This document shows positions 1 to 9,525 of a DNA stretch of 64,000 bases, in pieces. Position 1 is the stretch's first letter, and each line of letters begins with the position of its first letter. Both the position numbers and the translations under genes were made by a program. The DNA is from Bauldia sp. GTDB taxonomy: Bacteria > Pseudomonadota > Alphaproteobacteria > Rhizobiales > Kaistiaceae. The notes beneath the pieces are model-generated. The model made no database searches and had not been told where the DNA came from. It saw nothing but the letters and a program-made list of their open reading frames with translations. The stretch lies in the NCBI GenBank assembly GCA_026126025.1, contig JAHCJZ010000007.1, forward strand, positions 62,001 to 126,000. Reading direction: 5' to 3'.

Positions 1-493
1 TGCCGTGGTCGTCGAAGGCGGTCTTCGCCTGCGACACCGACACCTGCTCGGCGATGGTCAGCGCGCCATAGGCGGTGGCGATCACCTTGCGGAGGTCGAT
101 CAGCGCCCGCGCCCCGCCGATCATGCCGTCGGACGTTGAGCCGATCGCATAGACCCGGCCGCGATGGTGCAGCTCGGCGGTGAGCTTCGGCCGGCTCGAC
201 CAGTCGATCGCGTTCTTGAGGAGCGGCGGCAGCGAGTGGTTGTATTCCGGCGTCGCGATGAAGACGCCCTGATGGGTCTGGATCAGCCGGGCGAGCTTCC
301 GCGCGTTCTCCGGGATGCCCTCGTCCTTCTCCAGGTCGCCATTGTAGATCGGCAGCGGATAGTCGCCGAGCGAGATCAGCGTCACCTCGGCGCCGAGGAG
401 GCCGATCTCCTTCGCTGCCAGCGCCGCGAGCCTGGCGCTGAGCGAGCCGGTGCGGGTCGACCCGCCGAACACGAGAATCCTTGTCGCAGCCAC
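1..493 (-). CDS. NADPH-dependent FMN reductase family protein (3' end missing)
   Basis: Flavodoxin-fold oxidoreductase of the NADPH-dependent FMN reductase/chromate reductase/azoreductase type, expected to be a cytosolic flavoprotein reducing FMN, quinones or similar acceptors. The translation from the GTG at 493 shows the family's N-terminal phosphate-binding loop (VFGGSTRTGSLSARLA), the DYPLPIYNGDLE segment and the diagnostic TPEYNHSLPPLLKNAIDWSS motif near residues 80-100, followed by IGSTSDGMIGG. The frame runs off the window start with no stop, so about 164 residues are seen of a usual 180-190. It lies 46 bases downstream of pmtA on the same strand and may be co-transcribed. The physiological substrate cannot be told from sequence. 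Confidence 0.88.
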   Translation of the reverse strand, partial: MAATRILVFGGSTRTGSLSARLAALAAKEIGLLGAEVTLISLGDYPLPIYNGDLEKDEGIPENARKLARLIQTHQGVFIATPEYNHSLPPLLKNAIDWSSRPKLTAELHHRGRVYAIGSTSDGMIGGARALIDLRKVIATAYGALTIAEQVSVSQAKTAFDDHG

Positions 494-539
494 GGCGAAC
501 TCCTTTGCTCGCCCTATCTACCGGGGCGCGCTCCCGCGC

Positions 540-1097
540 TCAATCGAGCGGCCTGTAGGTCCACACTCGCGCCGGCGGGACGTTGAGGAGGATGAAGCCG
601 CTGCCGTCGAGCCGGTACTCGCCCGGCGATTCCGGCACCGGCGGCTTCGGCGAATAGGAGAACTGGATGTAGCTGCCGCCCGGCGTGAGCCGCGCCAGCG
701 CATCGAGCACCAGGGCTTTGCGCTGTTCCGGCGGGCGCAGCAGCAGCGGCAGCGACGACACCACCGCCGCGAACGGCCCCGGCGTCGCCTGCCGCAGGGT
801 CGCGGCAAGGTCGTAGGCGTCGCCCTCGACCACCCGCACGCCGGGGCAGCGCCGCCGCACCTGCGCCGCGAAGTCGGGGTTGAACTCGATCGCCACGATC
901 CGCTCCGGAGCCACGCCCCGCGCGATCAGCGCTTCCGTGACCACGCCGTTCCCCGGCCCCAGCTCCAGCACCGGCAGCGCCCCGCGCGGATCGACCCCCG
1001 CCACCATCCGCCGCGCCAGCGCCTTGCCGGACGGCGCGACCGCGCCCGTCGTGCCCCAGGTGCGGATGTAGCGGATCGTGTCGCCGATGACGCTCAC
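540..1097 (-). CDS. pmtA: Class I SAM-dependent methyltransferase, phospholipid N-methyltransferase (PmtA)-like
   Basis: Small SAM methyltransferase of 185 residues. The SAM-binding glycine motif VLELGPGNGVVTEAL is near residues 43-57, the acidic loop VAIEFNPDF near 68-76 and the second acidic site VVEGDAYDL near 89-97. Length, the early PSGKALARRM segment and the position beside dnaJ match alphaproteobacterial PmtA, which methylates phosphatidylethanolamine three times to phosphatidylcholine at the inner membrane surface. The specificity is inferred from family resemblance and gene neighbourhood; rRNA adenine dimethylase-like relatives share the same core. A palindromic repeat separates it from dnaJ upstream, so transcription with dnaKJ is possible but not assured. 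Confidence 0.75.
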   Translation of the reverse strand: MSVIGDTIRYIRTWGTTGAVAPSGKALARRMVAGVDPRGALPVLELGPGNGVVTEALIARGVAPERIVAIEFNPDFAAQVRRRCPGVRVVEGDAYDLAATLRQATPGPFAAVVSSLPLLLRPPEQRKALVLDALARLTPGGSYIQFSYSPKPPVPESPGEYRLDGSGFILLNVPPARVWTYRPLD

Positions 1098-1115
1098 GAC
1101 GTCACCGCCAACACC

Positions 1116-1200
1116 TTCGTCATTCCGGCGAAGGCCGGAATCCAGGCCCCGGAACGCCGCGCAAGCGGGTCTGGACCCCGGCCTTCGCCGGGGTGACGAA
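1116..1200. repeat. Dispersed palindromic repeat, family A (copy 1)
   Basis: The left arm reads TTCGTCATTCCGGCGAAGGC and the right arm GCCTTCGCCGGGGTGACGAA, giving an imperfect inverted repeat of about 85 bases in the pmtA-dnaJ gap. Related copies with GTCATTCCGGCGAAGGC arms occur at 15779-15866 and 52081-52172. The transcript could fold into a long hairpin and act as an intercistronic processing site or terminator, but no T-tract follows it. Confidence 0.8.
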
Positions 1201-1242
1201 ACAATGCGTGCGGTGGAGGAAAGATGCGCGACCCGGCGCGGA

Positions 1243-2379
1243 TCACCGGCCGAGGCCCTCGAAGAGGTCGCGGACCTTGGCGAAGAAGCCAGCGGATTCC
1301 GGGTGGTTCTCGGCGGAGGAGGCGGCCTCGAACTGCTCCAGCAGCTCGCGCTGCTTGCGGGTCAGGTTCTGCGGCGTCTCGACATTGACCTGGATGTACA
1401 TGTCGCCGACCTGGTTGGAGCGCAGCACCGGCATGCCCTTGCCCTTGAGGCGGAACTGCTTGCCGGTCTGCGTGCCCTCGGTGACCTTCACCTTGGTCTT
1501 GCCGCCGTCGATGGTCGGCACGTCCACCTGGCCGCCGAGCGCGGCGGTGGTCAGCGACACCGGGACGCGGCAGTAAAGGTCCGCGCCCTTGCGGTTGAAG
1601 AACTCGTGGGGCTTCAGCGACACGAAGATGTAGAGGTCACCCGGCGGCCCGCCGCGAAGGCCCGCCTCGCCCTCGCCGGCGACACGAATCCGCGTGCCGT
1701 CCTCGATGCCGGCGGGGATGTTCACCGCCAGCGTCCGCTCCTTGGCGACGCGGCCGGCGCCGCCGCAGACGAGGCACGGGTCGGAGATCACCTCGCCGCG
1801 GCCCTGGCAGGTCGGGCAGGTGCGCTCGATCGAGAAGAAGCCGCCGGTCGAGGCGCGCACCCGGCCTTGGCCATGGCAGGTCGGGCATTGCCGCGGCGCC
1901 GAGCCGGGCTTGGCGCCGCTGCCCGTACAGGCGTCGCAGGCGACATGGGCGCGAAGGCTGATCTGCGCCGTCTTGCCGACATAGGCTTCCTCGAGGGTGA
2001 GCTCCATGTTGAACGGCATGTCGGCGCCGCGCTCGCGCCCGGCCCGCCCGCCGCCGCGGCGACGGCCCATGAAGTCGCCGAAAATGTCGTCGAAGATTTC
2101 CGACATCGAATGGGCGAAGTCGCCCGCGAAGCCGGCGCCGCCCGGCCCGCCCTGCTCGAAGGCGGCATGGCCGAACCGGTCATAGGCCGCGCGGCGCTGC
2201 GGGTCCCTCAGGCACTCATAGGCCTCGTTGACTTCCTTGAACTTGACCTCGGCGTCAGCGTTCCCGGGATTGCGGTCCGGGTGGAACTGCATGGCCAGCT
2301 TGCGGAAGGTGGCCTTCAGGGTCTTGTCGTCGCAGCTTTTGACGACGCCGAGCACTTCGTAATAGTCGCGCTTTGCCAT
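1243..2379 (-). CDS. dnaJ: Molecular chaperone DnaJ (Hsp40)
   Basis: Co-chaperone that delivers unfolded clients to DnaK and stimulates its ATPase. The 378 residues show the class I layout in order: J-domain with the HPD triad (FHPDRNPG near residue 33), a Gly-rich linker ([12 protein letters not shown]), the zinc-binding domain with four CxxCxGxG-type repeats ([32 protein letters not shown]) and the C-terminal substrate-binding domains (GDLYIFV). Length is normal. Its ATG comes directly after the TAA of the small upstream gene (TAAATG), so translation is probably coupled. It should be transcribed from the heat-shock promoter upstream of dnaK. Confidence 0.98.
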   Translation of the reverse strand: MAKRDYYEVLGVVKSCDDKTLKATFRKLAMQFHPDRNPGNADAEVKFKEVNEAYECLRDPQRRAAYDRFGHAAFEQGGPGGAGFAGDFAHSMSEIFDDIFGDFMGRRRGGGRAGRERGADMPFNMELTLEEAYVGKTAQISLRAHVACDACTGSGAKPGSAPRQCPTCHGQGRVRASTGGFFSIERTCPTCQGRGEVISDPCLVCGGAGRVAKERTLAVNIPAGIEDGTRIRVAGEGEAGLRGGPPGDLYIFVSLKPHEFFNRKGADLYCRVPVSLTTAALGGQVDVPTIDGGKTKVKVTEGTQTGKQFRLKGKGMPVLRSNQVGDMYIQVNVETPQNLTRKQRELLEQFEAASSAENHPESAGFFAKVRDLFEGLGR

Positions 2380-2580
2380 TTAGCGTGGGAATCCGGGCCG
2401 CGTGAGGCGATCGATCATGCCGGCGATCCGCCTGCGGCGGGTGTCGTCTTTTTTCGCCTCGCCGATCCAGTCGAGATATTCGCGGCGGTGGCTCGGCGGC
2501 AGGCTGGTGAAGCGAGCCCCGGCGACGGCGTCCGTCGCCAGGGCTGATTGGATGTCCTCGGGGAGATCGGTGGGAAGCAT
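2380..2580 (-). CDS. YdeI/OmpD-associated-like small protein between dnaK and dnaJ
   Basis: A 66-residue protein starting MLPTDLPEDIQ and carrying the block SLPPSHRREYLDWIGEAK followed by KDDTRRRRIAGMIDRL. This is the C-terminal signature of YdeI/OmpD-associated (bacteriocin-protection) proteins, which normally also have a larger N-terminal domain that is absent here. A TTG at 2613 would give 77 residues; the ATG at 2580 gives the more protein-like N-terminus. It sits 47 bases after dnaK and abuts dnaJ, so it should be made with the heat-shock operon. No function is established for the isolated domain; it could be a stand-alone small family or a remnant. Confidence 0.7.
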   Translation of the reverse strand: MLPTDLPEDIQSALATDAVAGARFTSLPPSHRREYLDWIGEAKKDDTRRRRIAGMIDRLTRPGFPR

Positions 2581-2627
2581 CGTCGACCCGGAAGGGTGCC
2601 TGACGCCAGGCAACCCCGCAATGCCAG

Positions 2628-4538
<1,911 letters not shown>

Positions 4539-4691
4539 CGTCTTCTCTCCTATCGGCAGATCGCGACGGGTCCTTCGAGGCCCCCGCCCGATGCGCTGAA
4601 TACTCGTTCCCGATCTCGTGTCGAATGGAGCCGGCCGACCGGCGGCGCTCCACGGTTAGGCCCGGTGCGGCAGGCCGTCACCGTGTCGTCG

Positions 4692-4723
4692 CGTATATAA
4701 GAAGGGGGTTTTGGGGCCGCAAG
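4692..4723 (-). promoter_or_regulatory. RpoH (sigma-32) heat-shock promoter for dnaK
   Basis: Read on the minus strand the sequence is CTTG, 18 bases, then CTTATATACG. This matches the alphaproteobacterial RpoH consensus CTTG-N17/18-CYTATNTNNG at every defined position. Transcription would start near 4685 and give a 5' leader of about 145 bases before dnaK. No CIRCE element (TTAGCACTC dyad) is present in the gap, so HrcA control is not indicated here. Confidence 0.8.
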
Positions 4724-4807
4724 CGAGGCGTTTAGCGCAATCGCACCGGGGTGGCCATGGGGGCCGCCGCCCGTCTAGTCTGCCTCACCCCGGAGTGGAG
4801 GATCGCA

Positions 4808-5503
4808 ATGCGGCATGTCGGGATGGTAGTGGCGGCGGTCGGCCTTCTGGCCGCGGGCGGCGCATTCGCCCAGGACGGGGACCGCTTCGGCGACCTGATC
4901 GATGCCCTCGGCGACGGTGCGCCGGCGACCGCCGACCGCTTCGGCGCGCTGGCCGTTGCCTTCGGCGAGGAGCCGATGGGCCCGTGGTCGGCCGACCTTG
5001 CCGACGACGGCAGCACCTACACCCTCACCAACACCGAGGACGTGAACGCCTACCGCCTCTTCATGACCCCGGAGGGCAAGAGCGTCGGCCAGCGCCGGGT
5101 CACGGCCGAGGTCGAGATCGCCGAGGGCGATGCGCTCTCCCATGCCGGCATCCTCGTCGCCTATCGCGAGGATCCGCTGCTCTTCTATTTCTGGGCGCTC
5201 GAGCCGGGCGGTTATGTCACCCTGTGGCGGCTCGACGCGGAGAGCGCCGAATATCTGACCTCCGCGCGGGCAGCCGCAATCGTCGAAGGCGGCGTCAATC
5301 GCCTGACCGTCCACGAAAACCGCGACCAGCTGAGCCTTTACGTCAATGACGAGCTGGTCGGGCTGATCGGCGGCCTCGACGGCATGGGCGAGGGGCGGTT
5401 CGGCGTCGCCGTGTGGGGGACCGGGCGCTATGTCTTCCACAGTTACGAGGAAACGATCGCGCTGCCGCAGCGGGCGGGGAACGCCCGCCAGCCGGACCGC
5501 TAG
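4808..5503 (+). CDS. Secreted beta-sandwich protein, tandem family copy 1
   Basis: Unrecognised secreted protein of 231 residues with a clear signal peptide (MRHVGMVVAAVGLLAAGGAFAQ, cleavage after the AFA box). From about residue 60 it carries a domain shared with the next two genes: GPWSADL, YTLTNTED, VEVEIAEGD, AGILVAYRED, a LFYFWALEPGGYVTLWR strand pair, then NRLTVHENRDQLSLYVND and GVAVWGTGRYVFHSYE. The strand pattern and the 'N-x-L-x-V ... LYVN' hairpin recall concanavalin A-like/DUF1080-like sandwiches; this is inference. It differs from its paralogues by an Ala/Asp-rich insert before the domain. The start was chosen for the GGAG ribosome site and the signal peptide. No catalytic residues are evident. 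Confidence 0.8.
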   Translation: MRHVGMVVAAVGLLAAGGAFAQDGDRFGDLIDALGDGAPATADRFGALAVAFGEEPMGPWSADLADDGSTYTLTNTEDVNAYRLFMTPEGKSVGQRRVTAEVEIAEGDALSHAGILVAYREDPLLFYFWALEPGGYVTLWRLDAESAEYLTSARAAAIVEGGVNRLTVHENRDQLSLYVNDELVGLIGGLDGMGEGRFGVAVWGTGRYVFHSYEETIALPQRAGNARQPDR

Positions 5504-5515
5504 GGGAGGGATCGC

Positions 5516-6118
5516 GTGAGAGGAAGAATGCGCGCTGCGGCGCTCGCGGTGGTGCTGGCATCGGTCGCGGTGGTGGCGCCCGGCCGGGCGCAGGACGGGC
5601 CGTTCGGCCCGCTCGCGCCGGAGCTCGCCGAGGGGGTGAGCGGCGTCTGGACCGCGACGCTCGCGGACGATGCCTTCACGCTGCGCAACACCGACTCCCC
5701 GGTGAGCCTCGAGCTGATCACCGCGCCGCTGCCCGGCCGCGCGGCGCGGACGATCCGCATCGAGGTCTCGCTCACCGGCGGCAACAACTCGTCCTTCGTC
5801 GGCCTCGCCTTCGGCAGCGACGCCGCGATGGACCGCTACTACATGCTCGTCCTCGGCCCAGACGGCCGCATCACCCTGTTCGGCCGCGATCCCGAGGCGA
5901 CGAGCCCGCTGGTGCGCACCAGTGCCGGCGTCGCCGTCGAGGGGCCGAACGTCTTCACCATCCGCGCCGATGCCGGGGTCGTCGAGATGTTCCTCAACGG
6001 CCGCTTCCTCGGCGGCATCGAGGAACCCGCGCCCGTCGAGGCCGGTTTCGCCGCCTGGGGCATGGGTGAATTCGCCTTGCACCGCTACGAGGTCGTCGAG
6101 GGGATCGTCGACCCGTAG
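5516..6118 (+). CDS. Secreted beta-sandwich protein, tandem family copy 2
   Basis: 200 residues from a GTG preceded by GGGGAGGG (an ATG four codons later is an alternative). The signal peptide is MRAAALAVVLASVAVVAPGRAQ. The mature part follows the same plan as its neighbours: GVWTATL, FTLRNTDS, IRIEVSLTGG, a RYYMLVLGPDGRITLFGRD strand pair, NVFTIRADAGVVEMFLNG and AGFAAWGMGEFALHRYE. It is the most diverged copy and lacks an obvious version of the AGILxxY strand (FVGLAFGS instead). It begins 12 bases after copy 1, so one transcript is likely. Function is unknown; a periplasmic or extracellular carbohydrate- or polymer-binding role is only a guess from the fold. Confidence 0.8.
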   Translation: MRGRMRAAALAVVLASVAVVAPGRAQDGPFGPLAPELAEGVSGVWTATLADDAFTLRNTDSPVSLELITAPLPGRAARTIRIEVSLTGGNNSSFVGLAFGSDAAMDRYYMLVLGPDGRITLFGRDPEATSPLVRTSAGVAVEGPNVFTIRADAGVVEMFLNGRFLGGIEEPAPVEAGFAAWGMGEFALHRYEVVEGIVDP

Positions 6119-6154
6119 CCTGACCAGATTTGGGGGCGAAAAAGGAGAGACAGG

Positions 6155-6751
6155 ATGCGCACTCTGCTGAGACCCCTTGCCGCCGCCTTCGCGATCCTCG
6201 CCGCCGGAGCCGCCGCGGCCCAGGACGCGCCGCTCGGCGCGTTCACCAGCCTCGTCCAGCAAGGCTCCACCGGCCCGTGGGAGCAGACCATCACTGCCAC
6301 CGCCTACACGATGGAGAACGCCTCCGATCCGGCCGCCATCCGCTATTATTGGGGCCTCGGCAACGGCGACGAGATCGGGTCGCGGACGATCATGGTGGAG
6401 GTCGAGATCGCCGATGGCGGCGACACCTCGCGCGCCGGCATCCTCTACGGCTATGACGACGACACGCGCTTCTATTTTGCGTTCGTCCTGGAGGTGACCG
6501 GCGCGGTCGCGCTCTATCGCCGCGACGCGGCCGGCTTCAACCTCTGGATGTCGAGCGAGACCGACGCGGTGCGCGACGGCGCCAACGAGCTCTCGATCGT
6601 CGAGGACGGCGACACCATCACGATGTATCTCAACGGCACCCGGACCGGGTCGATCAGTAGCGACGGCATCGGTAGCGGCGCCGCCGGCATCGTCGCCGTC
6701 GGCACCGGACGCTTCATCTTCACGGCCTATGACGATTCGTCGCTGAACTGA
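6155..6751 (+). CDS. Secreted beta-sandwich protein, tandem family copy 3
   Basis: 198 residues, well-placed AGGAGA ribosome site and signal peptide MRTLLRPLAAAFAILAAGAAAAQ. Its mature domain is close to that of copy 1: GPWEQTI, YTMENASD, VEVEIADGG, AGILYGYDDD, a RFYFAFVLEVTGAVALYRRD strand pair, NELSIVEDGDTITMYLNG and AGIVAVGTGRFIFTAYD. The Asp-rich loop YGYDDDTRF might bind calcium, but that is speculation. It is the last of the three tandem paralogues and is followed 20 bases later by another secreted protein gene. No enzymatic signature is visible. Confidence 0.8.
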   Translation: MRTLLRPLAAAFAILAAGAAAAQDAPLGAFTSLVQQGSTGPWEQTITATAYTMENASDPAAIRYYWGLGNGDEIGSRTIMVEVEIADGGDTSRAGILYGYDDDTRFYFAFVLEVTGAVALYRRDAAGFNLWMSSETDAVRDGANELSIVEDGDTITMYLNGTRTGSISSDGIGSGAAGIVAVGTGRFIFTAYDDSSLN

Positions 6752-6771
6752 GCCCCCAACGGAGGACCTCC

Positions 6772-7215
6772 ATGCGCCTGCGCCTTTCCCACCGCATCGC
6801 CGCGGCGATGCTGACGCTGGCGGTCGGCTTCGCGGCGCCCGCCGCCGCGACGGTGATCACCCCGCCGCCCGGCTCGGTGCTGCGCAAGGAGATCCTCGAC
6901 GCGGTGCGCGGCATGGTGCAGGCCGAGGTCGGCCAGCCGGTCGAGTTCGTGGTCGGCGCGATGCGGGTGCTCGGCGAATGGGCCTATGTCGAGGCGCGGC
7001 CGCAGCGCCCGGGCGGCGGCCCGATCTTCTACATCTACACCCGCTACCAGGCGGCGGTGGACGCCGGGGCGTTCGACGACACCGTCATCGCCCTCCTTCG
7101 CCAGACGCCGGCGGGCTGGCTGGTATACGAATATTCGCTCGGCGCGACGGACGTCGTCTGGCTCGGCTGGATCGGTCTCCACCCGGTGCCGCCCGAAATC
7201 TTCCCCGGCAACTAG
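6772..7215 (+). CDS. Secreted protein of unknown function
   Basis: 147 residues with signal peptide MRLRLSHRIAAAMLTLAVGFAAPAAA and a GGAGG ribosome site. The mature part opens with SVLRKEILDAVRGMVQAEV, then VEFVVGAMRVLGEWAYVEAR, PQRPGGGPIFY and two short beta segments ending WIGLHPVPPEIFPGN. The LRxEILDAxR...W-x-Y pattern resembles small uncharacterised periplasmic proteins common in Alphaproteobacteria that fold like compact alpha/beta units. It shows no membrane segment other than the signal peptide and no cysteine. It sits in the same plus-strand run as the three sandwich proteins. I do not recognise a function. Confidence 0.75.
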   Translation: MRLRLSHRIAAAMLTLAVGFAAPAAATVITPPPGSVLRKEILDAVRGMVQAEVGQPVEFVVGAMRVLGEWAYVEARPQRPGGGPIFYIYTRYQAAVDAGAFDDTVIALLRQTPAGWLVYEYSLGATDVVWLGWIGLHPVPPEIFPGN

Positions 7216-7229
7216 GACGGAGGGTCACG

Positions 7230-7481
7230 ATGTTCTGGATCATTCTCGGCGTCGGCATCGTCGTCGCCCTCGCGATCTTCGCGCTCGGCGGTATGGGCGG
7301 GCGCGCCGCCGCCGCGCGGCGCGACGATGGCGGCACCGCCTATGTGCCGATCGCCGATGGCAGCAAGGACGCGGACGCCGCGGGCGCCCCGGAGGGCGGC
7401 GGCGCTGCGACCGGCGGCGATGGTGGCTCCGGCGGCGGTGGTGGCGGGGGCGACGGAGGGGGCGGAAGCGGCGGAAATTGA
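7230..7481 (+). CDS. Small membrane protein with Gly-rich tail
   Basis: An 83-residue peptide starting MFWIILGVGIVVALAIFALGG, one hydrophobic membrane segment, followed by a basic stretch (RAAAARRDD) that should stay in the cytoplasm, a short neutral segment (YVPIADGSKDADAAG) and a tail from residue 60 made almost only of Gly, Ala, Asp and Ser (SGGGGGGGDGGGG). The ribosome site is GGAGGG. It is a real-looking short gene between the secreted protein and alkB; its stop overlaps the alkB start. Low-complexity tails of this kind are often flexible tethers. No known function. Confidence 0.6.
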   Translation: MFWIILGVGIVVALAIFALGGMGGRAAAARRDDGGTAYVPIADGSKDADAAGAPEGGGAATGGDGGSGGGGGGGDGGGGSGGN

Positions 7482-8095
7482 CCGCGCCCGCCGGCTTTCG
7501 TGAGCATCCCGCCTTCCTCGACGGCGCCGCCCAGCGCGCGCTCCTGACGGATATTCGCGCCGTCGTCGCCGACGCCCCGTTCTTCCGGCCGGAGATGCCG
7601 CGCACCGGCCGGCCGATGTCGGTCGAGATGACCTCCTGCGGCGCGGTCGGCTGGGTGAGCGACCGCACCGGCGGCTACCGCTATCAGCTGACCCACCCGG
7701 TCATTGGGAAGCCCTGGCCGCGGATGCCGGACTCGATCGTCGCGATCTGGCGCGCCGTTGCCGGCGATCCCCGCCTGCCCGACGCCTGCCTCGTCAACCA
7801 CTACGCCCCGGCCGCGAAGATGGGCCTCCATCGCGACGAGGACGAGCAAGACTTCACCGCGCCGGTGGTCTCGATCTCGCTCGGCGACGATTGCCGCTTC
7901 CGCATCGGCGGGCTGGAGCGCGGCGGGCCGACGCGCTCGCTCCGGCTGACGTCGGGCGACGTCGTCGTCCTCGGCGGCGCGAGCCGCCTCGCCTATCACG
8001 GCGTCGACCGGATCTATCCCGGCACCTCGACGCTGCTGCGCGACTGGTTCCCCGAGGGCGGGCGGATCAACCTCACCCTCCGCCGCGCAACTTGA
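7478..8095 (+). CDS. alkB: AlkB-type alpha-ketoglutarate/Fe(II) dioxygenase (DNA alkylation repair)
   Basis: 205 residues, close to E. coli AlkB (216). It oxidatively removes methyl groups such as 1-methyladenine and 3-methylcytosine from DNA/RNA using Fe(II), O2 and 2-oxoglutarate. The iron triad is visible: H-x-D in KMGLHRDEDE and the distal His in RLAYHGVDRIYPG; the 2-oxoglutarate-binding RxNxTxR motif is present as RINLTLR near the C-terminus. The NHYAPAAKMGLH segment is typical. The start is taken as TTG at 7478, overlapping the TGA of the preceding gene in the sequence ATTGA, which implies translational coupling; no in-frame ATG exists that would leave a full-length domain. Confidence 0.9.
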   Translation: MTAPAGFREHPAFLDGAAQRALLTDIRAVVADAPFFRPEMPRTGRPMSVEMTSCGAVGWVSDRTGGYRYQLTHPVIGKPWPRMPDSIVAIWRAVAGDPRLPDACLVNHYAPAAKMGLHRDEDEQDFTAPVVSISLGDDCRFRIGGLERGGPTRSLRLTSGDVVVLGGASRLAYHGVDRIYPGTSTLLRDWFPEGGRINLTLRRAT

Positions 8096-8140
8096 CGGCG
8101 CCGCGCTTCCGGCGCTGACATGGCGCGGGGAGAGCCACGC

Positions 8141-9085
8141 ATGGCGCGCTGGACCGCGGCGGACATACCATCGCAACAGGGCAGGGTCGCGATCGTCACC
8201 GGCGCGACCAGCGGGCTCGGCCTCGAAGCGGCGCGCCAGCTCGCGCGGGCCGGCGCGCGGGTGGTCGTCGCCGGCCGCAACCCGCAAAAGGGCGCGGCCG
8301 CGGTCGACGCCATCCGCAGTGAGTCGCCCGGCGCGGCGGTCGAGTTCGCGGAGATCGATCTCGGCAGCCTCGGCTCCGTGCGCGCCTTCGCCGAGGAGAT
8401 GAGCGCGCTGCCGCGTCTCGACATCCTCCTCAACAATGCCGGCCTCATGATGATGCCGGATCGCCAGGAGACCGCGGAGGGCTTCGAACGCCAGTTCGGC
8501 ACCAACCATCTCGGGCACTTCGTGCTGACGGCAGCGCTCTGGCCGTTCCTGGCGGCGACCGCCGGGTCGCGCGTGGTGACGGTGGCGAGCAATGCGCATC
8601 GCCGCGGCCGGATCCGGCTCGACGATCCGAATTTCCGGTCCGGCTACGCGCCGATGGTCGCCTACAGCCAGTCGAAGCTCGCCAACCTCATCTTCGCCAT
8701 CGAGCTCCACCGCCGGATCGCCGCCGCCCATCTGCCGGTCTCAAGCATCGCCGCGCATCCGGGGCTGACCCACACCAACCTCTTCGTCACAGGCCAGCAA
8801 AGCGGTCGCGAAGCAGCGCCGCCGGGCTGGCGGACGCGGATCGGCAACCGCGTGATCGGAATCATCGGCATGACCGCGCAGAAGGGAACGCTGCCGCTCC
8901 TCTACGCGGCAACCGCGCCGGAGGCGGCGAGCGGCGCCTATTACGGCCCCGACGGACCGGGTGGCTGGCGCGGCTGGCCTGCGGTGGCGAAACCGATCGC
9001 GGCCGCGCTGGACGAGGAGACCGCCCGGCGCCTCTGGACCCTCTCCGAAGAGCTGACCGGCACCCGCTTCGACGTCGCCGCTTGA
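8141..9085 (+). CDS. Short-chain dehydrogenase/reductase (retinol dehydrogenase-like subgroup)
   Basis: NAD(P)-dependent oxidoreductase of 314 residues with the Rossmann motif TGATSGLGLEAARQL near residue 20, the cofactor-specificity Arg in VVVAGRNPQKG (suggesting NADP), DILLNNAGLMM, the GTNHLGHF block and the catalytic YSQSKLAN motif (Tyr-x-x-x-Lys). The extended, WW-oxidoreductase/retinol-dehydrogenase-like layout with VSSIAAHPGLTHTNLF after the active site is clear. Substrate unknown. An upstream in-frame ATG at 8120 exists, but the GGGGAG site points to 8141. It stands between alkB and a VOC protein on the same strand. Confidence 0.88.
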   Translation: MARWTAADIPSQQGRVAIVTGATSGLGLEAARQLARAGARVVVAGRNPQKGAAAVDAIRSESPGAAVEFAEIDLGSLGSVRAFAEEMSALPRLDILLNNAGLMMMPDRQETAEGFERQFGTNHLGHFVLTAALWPFLAATAGSRVVTVASNAHRRGRIRLDDPNFRSGYAPMVAYSQSKLANLIFAIELHRRIAAAHLPVSSIAAHPGLTHTNLFVTGQQSGREAAPPGWRTRIGNRVIGIIGMTAQKGTLPLLYAATAPEAASGAYYGPDGPGGWRGWPAVAKPIAAALDEETARRLWTLSEELTGTRFDVAA

Positions 9086-9138
9086 CCGGCGGCCGGCGCG
9101 CGCCAGTTTCGCAGGGCAGCAACCGAAGGAGACCGACG

Positions 9139-9519
9139 ATGCTTGGCGACCACGAAGTGATGGCGACGCTCGCGGTGAGCGACATCGACCGCGCGAAGGC
9201 GTTCTACGGCGACCGGCTTGGCCTCGTCCTCGACGAGGAGCAGATGAACAACGTCCTCATCTACCGCGCCGGCGCGTCGCGCCTTCTCGTCTACCAGTCC
9301 GACTATGCCGGCACCAACCAGGCGACCGCGGCGACCTGGTCGGTCGGCGCCGCCTTCGACGCGGTCATTACTCGGCTCCGCGAAGCCGGCATCGTCTTCG
9401 AGCGCTACGACTGGCCCGGCGCGACCTGGAAGGACGGCGTCCACGACCTTGGCGACGGCTTCCTCGCCTCCTGGTTCAAGGACCCCGACGGCAACATCCT
9501 CCACGTCAACGCGGCGTAG
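9139..9519 (+). CDS. VOC (glyoxalase/bleomycin resistance) family protein
   Basis: 126-residue single-module vicinal-oxygen-chelate protein. The paired beta-alpha-beta-beta-beta signature is seen in ATLAVSDIDRAKAFYGDRLG at the N-terminus and ASWFKDPDGNILHVN at the C-terminus, with the usual central DAVITRLREAGIVFE helix. It may bind a metal through dimerised modules, but the substrate (small carbonyl, antibiotic or other) cannot be read from sequence. The ATG has a GAAGGA ribosome site. It ends a few bases before the convergent TetR gene. Confidence 0.85.
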   Translation: MLGDHEVMATLAVSDIDRAKAFYGDRLGLVLDEEQMNNVLIYRAGASRLLVYQSDYAGTNQATAATWSVGAAFDAVITRLREAGIVFERYDWPGATWKDGVHDLGDGFLASWFKDPDGNILHVNAA

Positions 9520-9525
9520 AGGCCA

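Noticed and set aside
4539-4691. CIRCE element for HrcA control of dnaK
   Set aside because: No TTAGCACTC/GAGTGCTAA dyad in the leader; an RpoH promoter explains heat control.
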